A DNA stretch of 64,000 nt from Streptomyces sp. JHA26 (lineage in GTDB: Bacteria; Actinomycetota; Actinomycetes; Streptomycetales; Streptomycetaceae). Under the pieces are notes generated by a model, which did not search any database, had not been told where the DNA came from, and worked only from the letters and a program-made list of their open reading frames with translations. Shown piece after piece: positions 1 through 8,065 of the stretch (position 1 is its first letter; the number at the start of each line of letters is the position of its first letter). Where the stretch lies: the NCBI RefSeq assembly GCF_002005565.1, contig NZ_BDJC01000016.1:57990-121989 (forward strand), read 5' to 3'. The position numbers and the translations under genes are program-made.

Positions 1-102
1 CTCTCGGCTCGAACGGCCGGTGGGCTCCAGGTCGTGGCGGAAGCGGGCCTGGGCGAAACGGGCCAGCACCGCGCGCAGTTCCTTCTCGGCGGGCAGCAGC
101 AC
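1..102 (-). CDS. N-terminal fragment of a hypothetical protein, running off the window edge
   Basis: A minus-strand reading frame begins with a GTG at 102-100 and stays open to base 1, giving about 34 residues rich in Arg, Ala and Glu. An AAAGAGG-like ribosome site lies a few bases upstream on the minus strand, and the codons have the G/C third-position bias of the neighbourhood. It points the same way as the marR gene and lies downstream of it. The fragment is too short for a family call and I do not recognise it. Confidence 0.5.
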   Translation of the reverse strand, partial: MLLPAEKELRAVLARFAQARFRHDLEPTGRSSRE

Positions 103-215
103 AGCACAACCTCTTTCACAGACGGGCCGGTCGGGCGGTCCGGTGACCGTGTCACCGTGGGTTCCGCGAACCCGTGTGCCCCCGCCGCCTCACGGTATGC
201 ACCCTGTGTCGGCGG

Positions 216-668
216 TCACGGTGCCCGGACCACCGGCGGCTCTCCGCGCGGCGCGGTCAGCGCCGCGCGCAGGGCCGTCGCGGCCTCCTCGCCGACGCGC
301 TCGGCCAGCACGTCCTCGATGACGGCGAGGGTCGCCTGCGCGCGCTGGTGGACGCGGACGCCCTCCGCGGTGATGCGGATCAGGCGGTTGCGTGCCGAGG
401 AGGGGTCCGGGACCTGCTCCAGCAGGCCGAGGGAGACCAGGCCGTGCACCGCCTGGTGGGCGGTCTGCCGGGTGACGCCGAGACGGCGGGCCAGTTCGGC
501 GACCGTGGTGCCCTCCGCGTCCAGGAGGGCGAAGACCTGTCCCTGGGCGCTGCTCAGCGGCTGCTCACCGGCCGCCCGCATGCTCGCCGTCAGCGCGTCG
601 TCGAACCAGCGCTTGGCCCCTGCCAGCAGCAGGGGCATGTTCTGTGCGGCTTCCTTCGCTTGTGTCAT
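216..668 (-). CDS. MarR-family transcriptional regulator
   Basis: This is a roughly 150-residue winged-helix regulator. The central stretch reads LSSAQGQVFALLDAEG, then TTVAELARRLGVTRQTAHQ, the helix-turn-helix, followed by a wing with DPSSARNRLI. The ATG at 668 is chosen because GAGGAG sits about 11 bases upstream; a longer in-frame ATG at 698 has no ribosome site. The gene is divergent from the quercetinase operon, and the spacer holds two near-identical 15-bp palindromes. MarR proteins typically bind such sites as dimers and release on binding phenolic ligands. I infer local repression of both the operon and itself, relieved by a flavonoid or phenolic compound; the ligand cannot be read from sequence. 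Confidence 0.85.
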   Translation of the reverse strand: MTQAKEAAQNMPLLLAGAKRWFDDALTASMRAAGEQPLSSAQGQVFALLDAEGTTVAELARRLGVTRQTAHQAVHGLVSLGLLEQVPDPSSARNRLIRITAEGVRVHQRAQATLAVIEDVLAERVGEEAATALRAALTAPRGEPPVVRAP

Positions 669-757
669 GACTCCTCGGACTCCTCGGGCCACGAGCATAC
701 GGGTGGGCGGTGACGCGGTCCTCCCGCCGTCGCGAAGGGGTGCCGCCCGAGCTCATC

Positions 758-798
758 GTCAGGTAACCTGACACATGTCAAACGTCAGGCAACCTGAC
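758..798. promoter_or_regulatory. Tandem 15-bp palindromic operators between marR and the quercetinase operon
   Basis: GTCAGGTAACCTGAC at 758-772 is a perfect palindrome around its central base. GTCAGGCAACCTGAC at 784-798 is the same site with one central change. Centres are 26 bp apart, about two and a half helical turns. Both lie within 63 bp upstream of the quercetinase GTG at 821. They are the natural binding sites for the adjacent MarR regulator. Confidence 0.85.
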
Positions 799-820
799 AA
801 AGTGCATCCGGAGGCTTCCC

Positions 821-1375
821 GTGACCATCGAATTCGCCAGGCGCACCCACTCCCTCATCCCCGCCGAACCGGGCAGGCCCTACTTCGTCGAGAAGGGCAT
901 GGGCGACCGCGCCCACCTCTTCGGCGACCTGTTCACGATCTACGCGGGCGGCCCGCAGACCGAGAACACCTTCAACTTCTTCACCTGCGACGGCCCCAAG
1001 GGCGACATCATCCCGGCCCACTCCCACCCCGACACCTACGAGGTCTTCTTCGTCACCCAGGGCGCCGTCCGCCTCTTCGTCGAGGACCTCGAGGGCGAGC
1101 AGCACGAGAAGCTGCTCACCGTCGGCGACTTCGGCTTCGTGCCGAAGAACTGCCCGCACGCCTACCGCATCGAGCGCCACCACAGCCAGATCGTCGGCGT
1201 CGCCGCCGGCCCCGGCGGCACCTTCGAGCGGTTCTTCGAGACCCTCGGCACCGACACGGACGAACTCGGTCTGCCGAAGAAGCCGTTCGTGCCCGAGCCG
1301 CACAAGTTCGGCACCGTGCCGCAGCAGTACGACGTGACCTTCCTGCCCGACCACCAGTGGCGCACGGAAAGCTGA
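821..1375 (+). CDS. Cupin dioxygenase, quercetinase (quercetin 2,3-dioxygenase) type
   Basis: This is a 184-residue single-cupin protein. The metal-binding motif is HSHPDTYEVFF (His67, His69, Glu74), with the partner His113 in NCPHAYRIE. Ligand spacing and overall length match the monocupin flavonol 2,4-dioxygenases (QueD) of Streptomyces, which are active with Ni or Co and open the flavonol C ring releasing CO. The GTG at 821 has CCGGAGG at 807-813. It is the first gene of an operon of short-spaced or overlapping genes to 4329, with MarR palindromes upstream. No signal peptide is present, so it acts in the cytoplasm. The substrate is inferred from the family; other phenolic substrates are possible. 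Confidence 0.8.
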   Translation: MTIEFARRTHSLIPAEPGRPYFVEKGMGDRAHLFGDLFTIYAGGPQTENTFNFFTCDGPKGDIIPAHSHPDTYEVFFVTQGAVRLFVEDLEGEQHEKLLTVGDFGFVPKNCPHAYRIERHHSQIVGVAAGPGGTFERFFETLGTDTDELGLPKKPFVPEPHKFGTVPQQYDVTFLPDHQWRTES

Positions 1376-1382
1376 GACCACC

Positions 1383-1529
1383 ATGGCGTACGTACGGGCG
1401 CTGCTCGCCGGCGCTCTCGTGGGCGTGCTGTACGCCGCCCTGAAGGTGAGGTCCCCGGCGCCCCCGCCGGTCGCCCTGTTCGGCCTGCTGGGCATGCTCG
1501 TCGGCCAGGCCCTGCCGGGGGCGCTGTGA
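1383..1529 (+). CDS. XapX-domain (DUF1427) small membrane protein, first copy
   Basis: This 48-residue protein starts at ATG 1383, only 7 bases after the quercetinase stop. It has two hydrophobic segments separated by a Lys-Val-Arg-Ser-Pro-Ala-Pro-Pro turn, the hallmark of the XapX family. GTG 1526 of the next gene overlaps its stop as GTGA. Function is unknown. The paired short helices suggest a small membrane subunit, perhaps acting together with the second copy. Confidence 0.75.
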   Translation: MAYVRALLAGALVGVLYAALKVRSPAPPPVALFGLLGMLVGQALPGAL

Positions 1530-1759
1530 AGTCCCCGCTCGCGCGCCTGCGCGGCCCCGCCGTCAGCCTCGGGGCCGGACTGCTGATGGGCGCCGTCTAC
1601 TGGGCCCTCGGCATCACCTCGCCCGCCCCGCCCCTGATCGGCCTCACCGGACTGCTCGGCATCGTCCTCGGTGAGCGCGCCGTCACCTGGGGACGCGGCC
1701 GGATCGCCGCATCCAGACACCACACCCCGAAGGGAGAGGCCCATGACCGCATCGGATGA
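1526..1759 (+). CDS. XapX-domain (DUF1427) small membrane protein, second copy
   Basis: This 77-residue protein starts at a GTG overlapping the previous stop by four bases. Its hydrophobic pattern mirrors the first copy: GLLMGAVYWALGI, a TSPAPPLIG turn, then LTGLLGIVLGE. A basic tail of about 20 residues overlaps the amidohydrolase start by 17 bp. Tandem overlapping XapX genes imply a 1:1 pair, possibly a heteromeric membrane assembly. No transport or catalytic motif is visible. Confidence 0.7.
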   Translation: MKSPLARLRGPAVSLGAGLLMGAVYWALGITSPAPPLIGLTGLLGIVLGERAVTWGRGRIAASRHHTPKGEAHDRIG

Positions 1760-2741
1760 GCGGACAGGCTTCGTCGACGTCCACGCCCACTTCGTCACCG
1801 ACTCCTACGTCCGGCGGGCGAGGGCCGCCGGTCACGAGCTGCCCGACGGCGTGCCCGCCTGGCCCGACTGGTCCGCCGAGGCGCACCTGGAGCTGATGGA
1901 CCGGGTCGGCATCAGCACCGCGATCCTGTCCGTGTCGTCCCCCGGGGTGCACTTCGGCGACGACGCGGCCGCCCGCCGCCTGGCCCGCGAGATGAATGAG
2001 GAGGCCGCCCGGGCGGCCGCCGGACACCCGGACCGCTTCGGCTTCTTCGCCTCCCTCCCGCTGCCCGACGTGGACGGCGCCCTGGCCGAGGCGGCGTACG
2101 CCTTCGACGAACTCGGCGCGGACGGCGTCGTCCTGGAGACCCACACCCACGGCGTGTACCTGGGCGACGCGCGCCTGGAACCCCTCTTCGCCGAGCTCGG
2201 CCGCCGCCGCGCCGTCGTCTTCCTGCACCCGACCTCCCCCGTGTGCTGGGAACGGTCGGCCCTCGGACGGCCCCGTCCCATGGTCGAGTTCGTCTTCGAC
2301 ACCGCCCGCACCGTCACCGACCTGCTCATGGCCGGCACCCTGGAACGCCACCCGGGCCTCGAGGTGATCGTCCCGCACTGCGGCGGTGCGCTGCCCGTGC
2401 TCGCCGACCGCGTCGACGGCTTCATGAAGCTCTTCCTGCCCGACCGGGCGGGTGACGCCCCCGGCGCCGTGGAACAACTGCGGCGCCTGCACTACGACAT
2501 GGCCGGTTCCGCCTTCCCGCGCCAGGTCCCCGCGCTCCTCTCCCTGGTCGAGCCGGACCGGCTGCTGTACGGCAGCGACTACTGCTGGACGCCCGCGCAC
2601 GGCGTGGACGCCCACGTCGCCGCCGTGGACGCGGCGCCGGCGCCGGCGGGCGCCGCCGACTGGCGGTCCCTGACGACGGACAACGCCCACCGGCTGCTGC
2701 CCCGCCTGGCCGGCCGGTCCGCCCGGACCCCCGAGGAGTGA
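1743..2741 (+). CDS. Amidohydrolase of the ACMSD/resorcylate-decarboxylase type (Amidohydro_2)
   Basis: The 332-residue TIM-barrel protein opens with FVDVHAHFV (the first HxH metal site). Its other metal-ligand regions are an FLHPTSP strand near the middle, IVPHCGG, and a late LLYGSDYCW Asp. This order matches the PF04909 metal-dependent decarboxylases and hydrolases, which include alpha-amino-beta-carboxymuconate-semialdehyde decarboxylase and gamma-resorcylate decarboxylase. ATG 1743 is chosen for the GGGAGAGG just upstream; the open frame extends further without a better start. In this operon it could decarboxylate a hydroxybenzoate released by flavonol cleavage, which is inference only. 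The stop overlaps the next GTG. Confidence 0.8.
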   Translation: MTASDERTGFVDVHAHFVTDSYVRRARAAGHELPDGVPAWPDWSAEAHLELMDRVGISTAILSVSSPGVHFGDDAAARRLAREMNEEAARAAAGHPDRFGFFASLPLPDVDGALAEAAYAFDELGADGVVLETHTHGVYLGDARLEPLFAELGRRRAVVFLHPTSPVCWERSALGRPRPMVEFVFDTARTVTDLLMAGTLERHPGLEVIVPHCGGALPVLADRVDGFMKLFLPDRAGDAPGAVEQLRRLHYDMAGSAFPRQVPALLSLVEPDRLLYGSDYCWTPAHGVDAHVAAVDAAPAPAGAADWRSLTTDNAHRLLPRLAGRSARTPEE

Positions 2742-3598
2742 CCGTGCACCCCCGACTCGCCCCGTACCTCGCCCCGCCCGACCCCACGGCCCTGCCCCTG
2801 CCGCACGCCGCACACCCCGCCGACGGCGTACGGCTGCTGCGCGCGGTCCCGTACGCCGTGCACGACGGCAGCCGGCCCCTGGAACTCGACGTGTGGCTCC
2901 CCGAGGAGGCTCCCGACGGGCCGCTGCCCGTCATCGTCCTCGTGCACGGCGGCGCCTGGCGCACCGGACTGCGCGACGACCTGGGCCCGCGCTTCCGCAC
3001 CTGGCGGCCCGGACCCCTCGCCCGCCTCGCCCGGGCCGGATTCGCCGTCGTCTGCCCCGACTACCGGCTCAGCGGCGAGGCCGTCTTCCCCGCCCCGCTG
3101 GACGACCTCGCCGCGGCGCTGGCGTGGCTGCGCACCCGTGCCGCCGACCTCGGCGTCGACCCCGACCGGATCGTCGCCTGGGGCGAGTCCGCGGGCGGCC
3201 ACCTCGCCGCCCTCCTCGCCCTCACCGCCGGGCCGCCCCTGCGCGGCTGCGTCGTCTGGTACGGCGCGACCGACCTCACCGCCGCGCCCCCGCACACCCC
3301 CGAGGCGGCACTGCTCGGCGCCCCCGCCGCCGAGGTCCCGGAACGGGCCCGCGCGGCCAGCCCGGTCGCCCGGGTCACGCCGGGCGCCCCGCCCTTCCTG
3401 ATCCTCCACGGTGACGGGGACACGGTCATCCCCGTCACCCAGGGAGAGGCCCTGGCGTCGGCGCTCCGGGCGGCCGGCACGCAGGCCGGCTTCCGGACCG
3501 TCGCCGGAGCCGATCACCTGTGGATCGGGGCGGCCGAGGCGGACGTGGAACGCTGCTTCACCTCCTCCCTCGACTTCGTGCGGAGCCGGACGGGGTGA
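2738..3598 (+). CDS. Alpha/beta-hydrolase, HSL/BD-FAE esterase type
   Basis: This 286-residue cytoplasmic esterase carries HGGAW (oxyanion hole), GESAGGH (nucleophile Ser in GxSxG), HGDGDTVIP (acid Asp) and GADHLW (catalytic His) in the usual order. This is the complete triad of the carboxylesterase/BD-FAE group. GTG 2738 overlaps the amidohydrolase stop, a sign of translational coupling; a second GTG at 2744 is also possible. In the operon it is the obvious candidate to hydrolyse the depside ester made by quercetinase, but the sequence does not prove a substrate. Confidence 0.85.
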   Translation: MTVHPRLAPYLAPPDPTALPLPHAAHPADGVRLLRAVPYAVHDGSRPLELDVWLPEEAPDGPLPVIVLVHGGAWRTGLRDDLGPRFRTWRPGPLARLARAGFAVVCPDYRLSGEAVFPAPLDDLAAALAWLRTRAADLGVDPDRIVAWGESAGGHLAALLALTAGPPLRGCVVWYGATDLTAAPPHTPEAALLGAPAAEVPERARAASPVARVTPGAPPFLILHGDGDTVIPVTQGEALASALRAAGTQAGFRTVAGADHLWIGAAEADVERCFTSSLDFVRSRTG

Positions 3599-3651
3599 TA
3601 GAAGCGGGCCATGACCCTCTCGCCCCGCCCCGCAACGCCGGACGGCCCCCG

Positions 3652-4329
3652 ATGACCGCCGGCATCGACACCCCGGACCGCCGGGGCCGCACCGGACTCG
3701 ACCGGGCCGGCCGGGACCTGACCGGCAACCCGCGCGTCAGGATCCGCGACGTCCGGCTCCTGTCCAGCCACTGGTACGTCGAACGCACCACCACCTTCGA
3801 CCTCCGGCGCGCCGACGGCACCTGGAGCACCCAGGAGCGCGAGACGCACGACCGCGGCAACGGCGCCACCGTGCTGCTCCACGACACCGAACGCGGAACG
3901 GTCCTGCTCACCCGCCAGTTCCGCCTGCCCGCGTACGTCAACGGCCACCCCGACGGCATGCTGATCGAGACCCCCGGCGGGGTGCTCGACGACGAGGACG
4001 AGCACCCCGAGGTCGCCGTGCGGCGCGAGGTCGTCGAGGAGACCGGGCACACCGTCGGCGAGGTACGGCACGTCTTCGACGTGTACATGAGCCCCGGCTC
4101 GGTCACCGAACGCGTCAGCTTCTACGCCGCCGCCTACGGCTCCGCCACCCGCACCCACGAGGGCGGCGGCCTGCACGAGGAGGGCGAGGACATCGAGATC
4201 CTCGAACTCCCCTTCCGCCGTGCCCTGGAGATGATCCGCACCGGCGAGATCTGCGACGCCAAGACCATCATGCTGCTCCAGTGGGCGGCGCTGGAGGGCC
4301 CCTTCGCCCCCCTCCGCGAAGGGGCCTGA
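3652..4329 (+). CDS. Nudix hydrolase, NudK/GDP-mannose pyrophosphatase-like
   Basis: This roughly 225-residue protein has a Nudix box beginning at GGVLDDEDEHPEVAV and continuing REVVEETGH, the complete GX5EX7REUXEEXGU pattern. The flanks (LTRQFRLPAYVNG before the box, FDVYMSPGSVTER after it) are typical of the NudK group. Two starts are possible: ATG 3652, or an in-frame GTG at 3595 that overlaps the previous stop as GTGA and would add 19 residues. It probably cleaves a nucleoside-diphosphate conjugate. Its link to flavonol chemistry is unclear and it may simply be the last cistron of the operon. Confidence 0.8.
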   Translation: MTAGIDTPDRRGRTGLDRAGRDLTGNPRVRIRDVRLLSSHWYVERTTTFDLRRADGTWSTQERETHDRGNGATVLLHDTERGTVLLTRQFRLPAYVNGHPDGMLIETPGGVLDDEDEHPEVAVRREVVEETGHTVGEVRHVFDVYMSPGSVTERVSFYAAAYGSATRTHEGGGLHEEGEDIEILELPFRRALEMIRTGEICDAKTIMLLQWAALEGPFAPLREGA

Positions 4330-4346
4330 GGCCCACGGCCGGGGCG

Positions 4347-6218
4347 TCAGAGGTGGTGGCGGCGGTCGGCGACGGCCCGCTCGTACCGTGCGCGCGCCTC
4401 GACGGCGGCCGGGCGGGCGGAGACCTCGGCCACCGGCACGTCCCACCAGGCCTCGGCCCCCGGAGCGGTCACCGCCGGATCCGTCTCGACGTGGACGCAG
4501 GTCGGGCGGGTCGCCTCACGGGCCGCCGCCAGCGCCTCCCGCAGCTCGCGCACCGTCTTGGCGCGCAGCACCTCCATGCCCAGGCTGGCCGCGTTGGCGG
4601 CGAGGTCCACGGGCAGCGGGGCGCCGGTGAAGGCGCCGTCGGCGGCGCGGTGGCGGTAGGCGGTGCCGAAGCGCTCGGCGCCGACCGACTCGGACAGGCC
4701 GCCGATGGAGGCGTAGCCGTGGTTCTGCACGACGACCAGCTTCACCGGCAGGTCCTCCTGCACGGCGGTGACGATCTCCGTCGGGTTCATCAGGTAGGTG
4801 CCGTCGCCCACCAGCGCCCACACGGGTGTCCCGGGCGCCGCCTGCTGCACGCCGAGCGCGGCCGGGATCTCGTAGCCCATGCACGAGTAGCCGTACTCCA
4901 GGTGGTACTGGCGCGGGGAGCGGGCCCGCCAGAACTTGTGCAGGTCACCGGGGAGCGAACCGGCCGCGTTGATCACCACGTCGTCGTCGCCGACCACCGC
5001 GTCCAGCGCCCCCAGCACGTGGGTCTGCGTCGGGACGGCGTCGTCGTCGTCCGCCCTCAGGGCGGCTTCCACGACCCGCTCCCAGCGCTCCTTGCCCGCG
5101 CGGTACTCCGCCTCGTACGACGGCGCCACCCGGTGTCCCGCGAGGGCGTCCGTCAGCAGCGTGAGGCCGGCGCGCGCGTCGCAGACCAGGGTGCGGGCGG
5201 CGAGCTTGTGGGCGTCGAAGGCGGTGATGTTGAGGTTCAGGAAGCGGACGTCCGGATGCCGGAAGAGGGTGCCGGAGGCCGTGGTGAAGTCCGAGTGGCG
5301 GGTGCCGACGCCGATCACCAGGTCCGCGGTGCGGGCCAGGTCGTCGCTGACGGCGGTGCCGGTGTGGCCGATGCCGCCGAGGTCGGCCGGGTGGTCGTGA
5401 CGCAGGGAGCCCTTGCCGGCCTGGGTGGAGGCGACCGGGATGCCGGTGGCGTCCGCGAACGCCCTCAGCGCCTCCTCGGCCTGGCTGTGGTGGACGCCGC
5501 CGCCCGCGACGACCAGCGGGCGCTCGGCGGCCCGGACCGCCCGGACCGCCTCGGCCAGTTCCGCCGGGTCGGGGGCGGGCCGCCGCACGTGCCAGACGCG
5601 CTCGGCGAAGAACTCCTCCGGCCAGTCGTACGCCTGCGCCTGCACGTCCTGGGGGAGCGCGAGGGTGACCGCGCCGGTCTCGGCCGGGTCGCTCAGCACC
5701 CGCATCGCCCGCAGCGCGGAGGCGATCAGGGCGTCCGGGCGGGTGACGCGGTCGAAGTACCGGGACACCGGGCGCAGGGTGTCGTTGACGGACACGTCGG
5801 CCTCGGTCGGGTGCTCCAGCTGCTGGAGCAGCGGGTCGGCCGCGTGCGAGGCGAAGTAGTCGCCGGGGAGCAGCAGGACCGGCAGACGGTTGATCGTGGC
5901 GAGCGCGGCGCCGGTGACCAGGTTGGTGGCGCCGGGGCCGATGGACGTCGTGACCGCCTGCGCGGACAGGCGGTTCAGGTGGCGGGCGTGGCCGACGGCC
6001 GCGTGCACCATGGCCTGTTCGTTGCGGCCCTGGTGGTACGGCATGACACCGGCGTACTCGACGAGTGCCTGCCCGATGCCGGCCACGTTGCCGTGGCCGA
6101 AGACGCCCCAGGTGCCGGCGATCAGACGGTGCCGTACGCCGTCGCGTTCGGTGTACTGGGCGGCCAGGAAGCGCACCAGTGCCTGGGCGGTGGTCAGTCG
6201 GCGCGTGACGGTGCTCAT
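4347..6218 (-). CDS. iolD: 3D-(3,5/4)-trihydroxycyclohexane-1,2-dione acylhydrolase (IolD)
   Basis: This 623-residue thiamine-diphosphate enzyme hydrolyses the ring of 3D-trihydroxycyclohexane-1,2-dione to 5-deoxyglucuronate in inositol catabolism. The N-terminal PYR domain has the conserved Glu of RNEQAMVHAAVGHA. A middle domain carries VVAGGGVHHS. The C-terminal PP domain carries the ThDP/Mg motif starting ALVGDGTYLMNPTEI and ending with VVQNHGY. Length is normal. The ATG at 6218 overlaps the iolB stop (ATGA), so the two are coupled. It is last in the order iolC, aldolase, iolB, iolD on the minus strand. Confidence 0.95.
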   Translation of the reverse strand: MSTVTRRLTTAQALVRFLAAQYTERDGVRHRLIAGTWGVFGHGNVAGIGQALVEYAGVMPYHQGRNEQAMVHAAVGHARHLNRLSAQAVTTSIGPGATNLVTGAALATINRLPVLLLPGDYFASHAADPLLQQLEHPTEADVSVNDTLRPVSRYFDRVTRPDALIASALRAMRVLSDPAETGAVTLALPQDVQAQAYDWPEEFFAERVWHVRRPAPDPAELAEAVRAVRAAERPLVVAGGGVHHSQAEEALRAFADATGIPVASTQAGKGSLRHDHPADLGGIGHTGTAVSDDLARTADLVIGVGTRHSDFTTASGTLFRHPDVRFLNLNITAFDAHKLAARTLVCDARAGLTLLTDALAGHRVAPSYEAEYRAGKERWERVVEAALRADDDDAVPTQTHVLGALDAVVGDDDVVINAAGSLPGDLHKFWRARSPRQYHLEYGYSCMGYEIPAALGVQQAAPGTPVWALVGDGTYLMNPTEIVTAVQEDLPVKLVVVQNHGYASIGGLSESVGAERFGTAYRHRAADGAFTGAPLPVDLAANAASLGMEVLRAKTVRELREALAAAREATRPTCVHVETDPAVTAPGAEAWWDVPVAEVSARPAAVEARARYERAVADRRHHL

Positions 6219-7108
6219 GCGGACCTCTCCGGTGCGGTGTAGAGGGGGAGCCGGGGGTCGACCGGCTGCTGGGGCCAGGTGTCGCGGATCCAGGCGTGGT
6301 CGGGGTGGTCGCGGATCAGCCAGGCGCGCTCGGCCTCCGGGCCCGCCATGACGTTGAGGTAGTACATGTGGTGGCCCGGCACGGCCATCGACGGTCCGTG
6401 CCAGCCGTCGGGGATCAGGACCACGTCCCCGTCGCGGACCTCGGCCAGCACGTCCGTGCCCCGCCCCCGCCCGGACGGCGAGACCCGCTGGTAGCCGAGG
6501 CCGGGGGTGCCGTCGTGGCCGGCGAACTCGAAGTAGTAGATCTCCTCCAGCACCGACTCCTCGCCGGGGTGGTGCTCGTCGTGCTTGTGCGGCGGGAACG
6601 AGGACCAGTTGCCGCCGGGGGTGACGACCTCGACCGCGATCAGCCGGTCGCACGCGAAGACGTCCGCGGCACCGAAGTTGTTGACCTGCCGCGAGCAGTT
6701 CCCGCTGCCCCGCAGCTCCACCGGAACCGACGACGCCGGGCCGTACCGCGCGGGCAGGCGCCGGGTGCAGCGGGCGCCGGTGAGCGCGAAGCGGCCGCCG
6801 CCCGTGGAGGTCACCGTCGCACGGGCGTCGCGCGGGACGTACGCGAAGTCGGTGACACCGGTGAACACGCTCTCGCGGCCGGTGAGTTCGAAGGCGTTCC
6901 GGCCGAGGCCGCCGGCGACGCGGACCGTGCAGCCGCCGGCGAGCGGGAGGACGATCCACTCGCTGTCGCCGCTGTCGAAGGTGTGGCCGCCGCCGGGCGG
7001 CAGGTCGAGCACGCGCAGGGCGGAGTGGCCCCAGCCGGCCTTCTCGGGCGTCACGTCCACGGCGTACGGGCCGCTCGCCGCCCTGCCCGCGGGAAGGTGA
7101 TGCGTCAT
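6215..7108 (-). CDS. iolB: 5-deoxy-glucuronate isomerase (IolB)
   Basis: This 297-residue bicupin isomerises 5-deoxy-D-glucuronate to 2-deoxy-5-keto-D-gluconate. The metal site is in WSSFPPHKHDEHHPGEES followed by EEIYYFEF, and a late WHGPSMAVPGHHMYYLNVM segment closes the cupin, as in IolB of Bacillus. ATG 7108 follows a GGGAGAG region. A 56-bp gap separates it from the aldolase upstream and a four-base overlap joins it to iolD. Confidence 0.95.
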   Translation of the reverse strand: MTHHLPAGRAASGPYAVDVTPEKAGWGHSALRVLDLPPGGGHTFDSGDSEWIVLPLAGGCTVRVAGGLGRNAFELTGRESVFTGVTDFAYVPRDARATVTSTGGGRFALTGARCTRRLPARYGPASSVPVELRGSGNCSRQVNNFGAADVFACDRLIAVEVVTPGGNWSSFPPHKHDEHHPGEESVLEEIYYFEFAGHDGTPGLGYQRVSPSGRGRGTDVLAEVRDGDVVLIPDGWHGPSMAVPGHHMYYLNVMAGPEAERAWLIRDHPDHAWIRDTWPQQPVDPRLPLYTAPERSA

Positions 7109-7164
7109 CGGGTGACTCTCCCGTCCTCTCCTGTGTCACAGCTCGTGGGTGACTCCTACCCGCC

Positions 7165-8052
7165 TCACAACAGCCCGACGGCGGTGTCGACCGCCTGTTC
7201 CACCGTGCCCTCGGCGGGGTAGAGCAGCGAACGCCCGACGACCATGCCCTGCACGGTGGGCAGCCTGAGCGCCCTGCGCCAGCGTTCGTAGGCGGCGGCC
7301 TGGTCCGCGGGGGAGCCGCCCGTGTCGCCGCCGAGCAGGACCGCGGGCAGCGTGGAGGTCTCCAGGGCCTCGCCCATGTCGTCCGGGTCGTGGGTGACGG
7401 GCAGTTTCAGCCAGGTGTAGGCGGAGGTGCCGCCGAGGCCCGAGGCGATGGCCACGGAGCGGGTGACGGCCTCGGCGGACAGGTCGTTGCGGACCCGGCC
7501 GTCGATCCGGCGGGAGACGAACGGCTCGACGAACACCGGCAGTTCGCGTGCGGCCATGGCGTCGACCGCGCGGGCCGCGGACTCCAGGGTGGCCAGCGAG
7601 CCGGGGTCGTCGTAGTCGATGCGCAGCAGCAGCTTGCCCGCGTCGAAGCGCAGGCGGGCGATGTCCTCGGCGCGGTGCCCGGTGAAGCGGTCGTCCATCT
7701 CGAAGGCGGCGCCCGCGAGGCCGCCGCGGTTCATCGAGCCCATGACGACCTTGTTCTCCAGCGCCCCGAGCAGCAGCAGGTCCTCCAGCACGTCGGCGGT
7801 GGCGAGCACCCCGTCGACGCCGGGCCGCGACAGTGCGGTGCACAGGCGTTCCAGCAGGTCGGCCCGGTTGGCCATGGCGAGCCGCCGGTCGCCGACGCCG
7901 AGCGCGCCGCGCGCCGGATGGTCCGCGGCCACGATCATCAGGCGCCCGGAGCAGCCGATCAGCGGACGGCGCGTCCGGCGGGCCGCCGCCTCGGCGATGG
8001 CCTCCGGGTGCCGGGCTCTGACCGCCGTGAGGTCGGGGATGCTGAGGGACAA
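7165..8052 (-). CDS. Class I aldolase-like (beta/alpha)8 protein of the inositol operon (Cgl0159 family)
   Basis: This 295-residue barrel has LMIVAADHPARGALG near residue 40, KLLLRIDYDD mid-protein and LLGGDTGGSP near the C-terminus, resembling DeoC/FbaB-type aldolases. It is positioned where iolJ would be expected and most likely splits 2-deoxy-5-keto-gluconate-6-phosphate into dihydroxyacetone phosphate and malonate semialdehyde. The only in-frame start compatible with a ribosome site (CGGAG, 7 bases upstream) is a rare TTG at 8052, 13 bp after iolC. The weak start may hold its level down. The family assignment is firm; the exact reaction is inferred from context. Confidence 0.75.
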   Translation of the reverse strand: MSLSIPDLTAVRARHPEAIAEAAARRTRRPLIGCSGRLMIVAADHPARGALGVGDRRLAMANRADLLERLCTALSRPGVDGVLATADVLEDLLLLGALENKVVMGSMNRGGLAGAAFEMDDRFTGHRAEDIARLRFDAGKLLLRIDYDDPGSLATLESAARAVDAMAARELPVFVEPFVSRRIDGRVRNDLSAEAVTRSVAIASGLGGTSAYTWLKLPVTHDPDDMGEALETSTLPAVLLGGDTGGSPADQAAAYERWRRALRLPTVQGMVVGRSLLYPAEGTVEQAVDTAVGLL

Positions 8053-8065
8053 GGCAACGCTCCGT

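Noticed and set aside
4281..7222. Long plus-strand frames opposite iolD and iolB
   Set aside because: They mirror the codon bias of the real minus-strand genes and have no motifs or ribosome sites.
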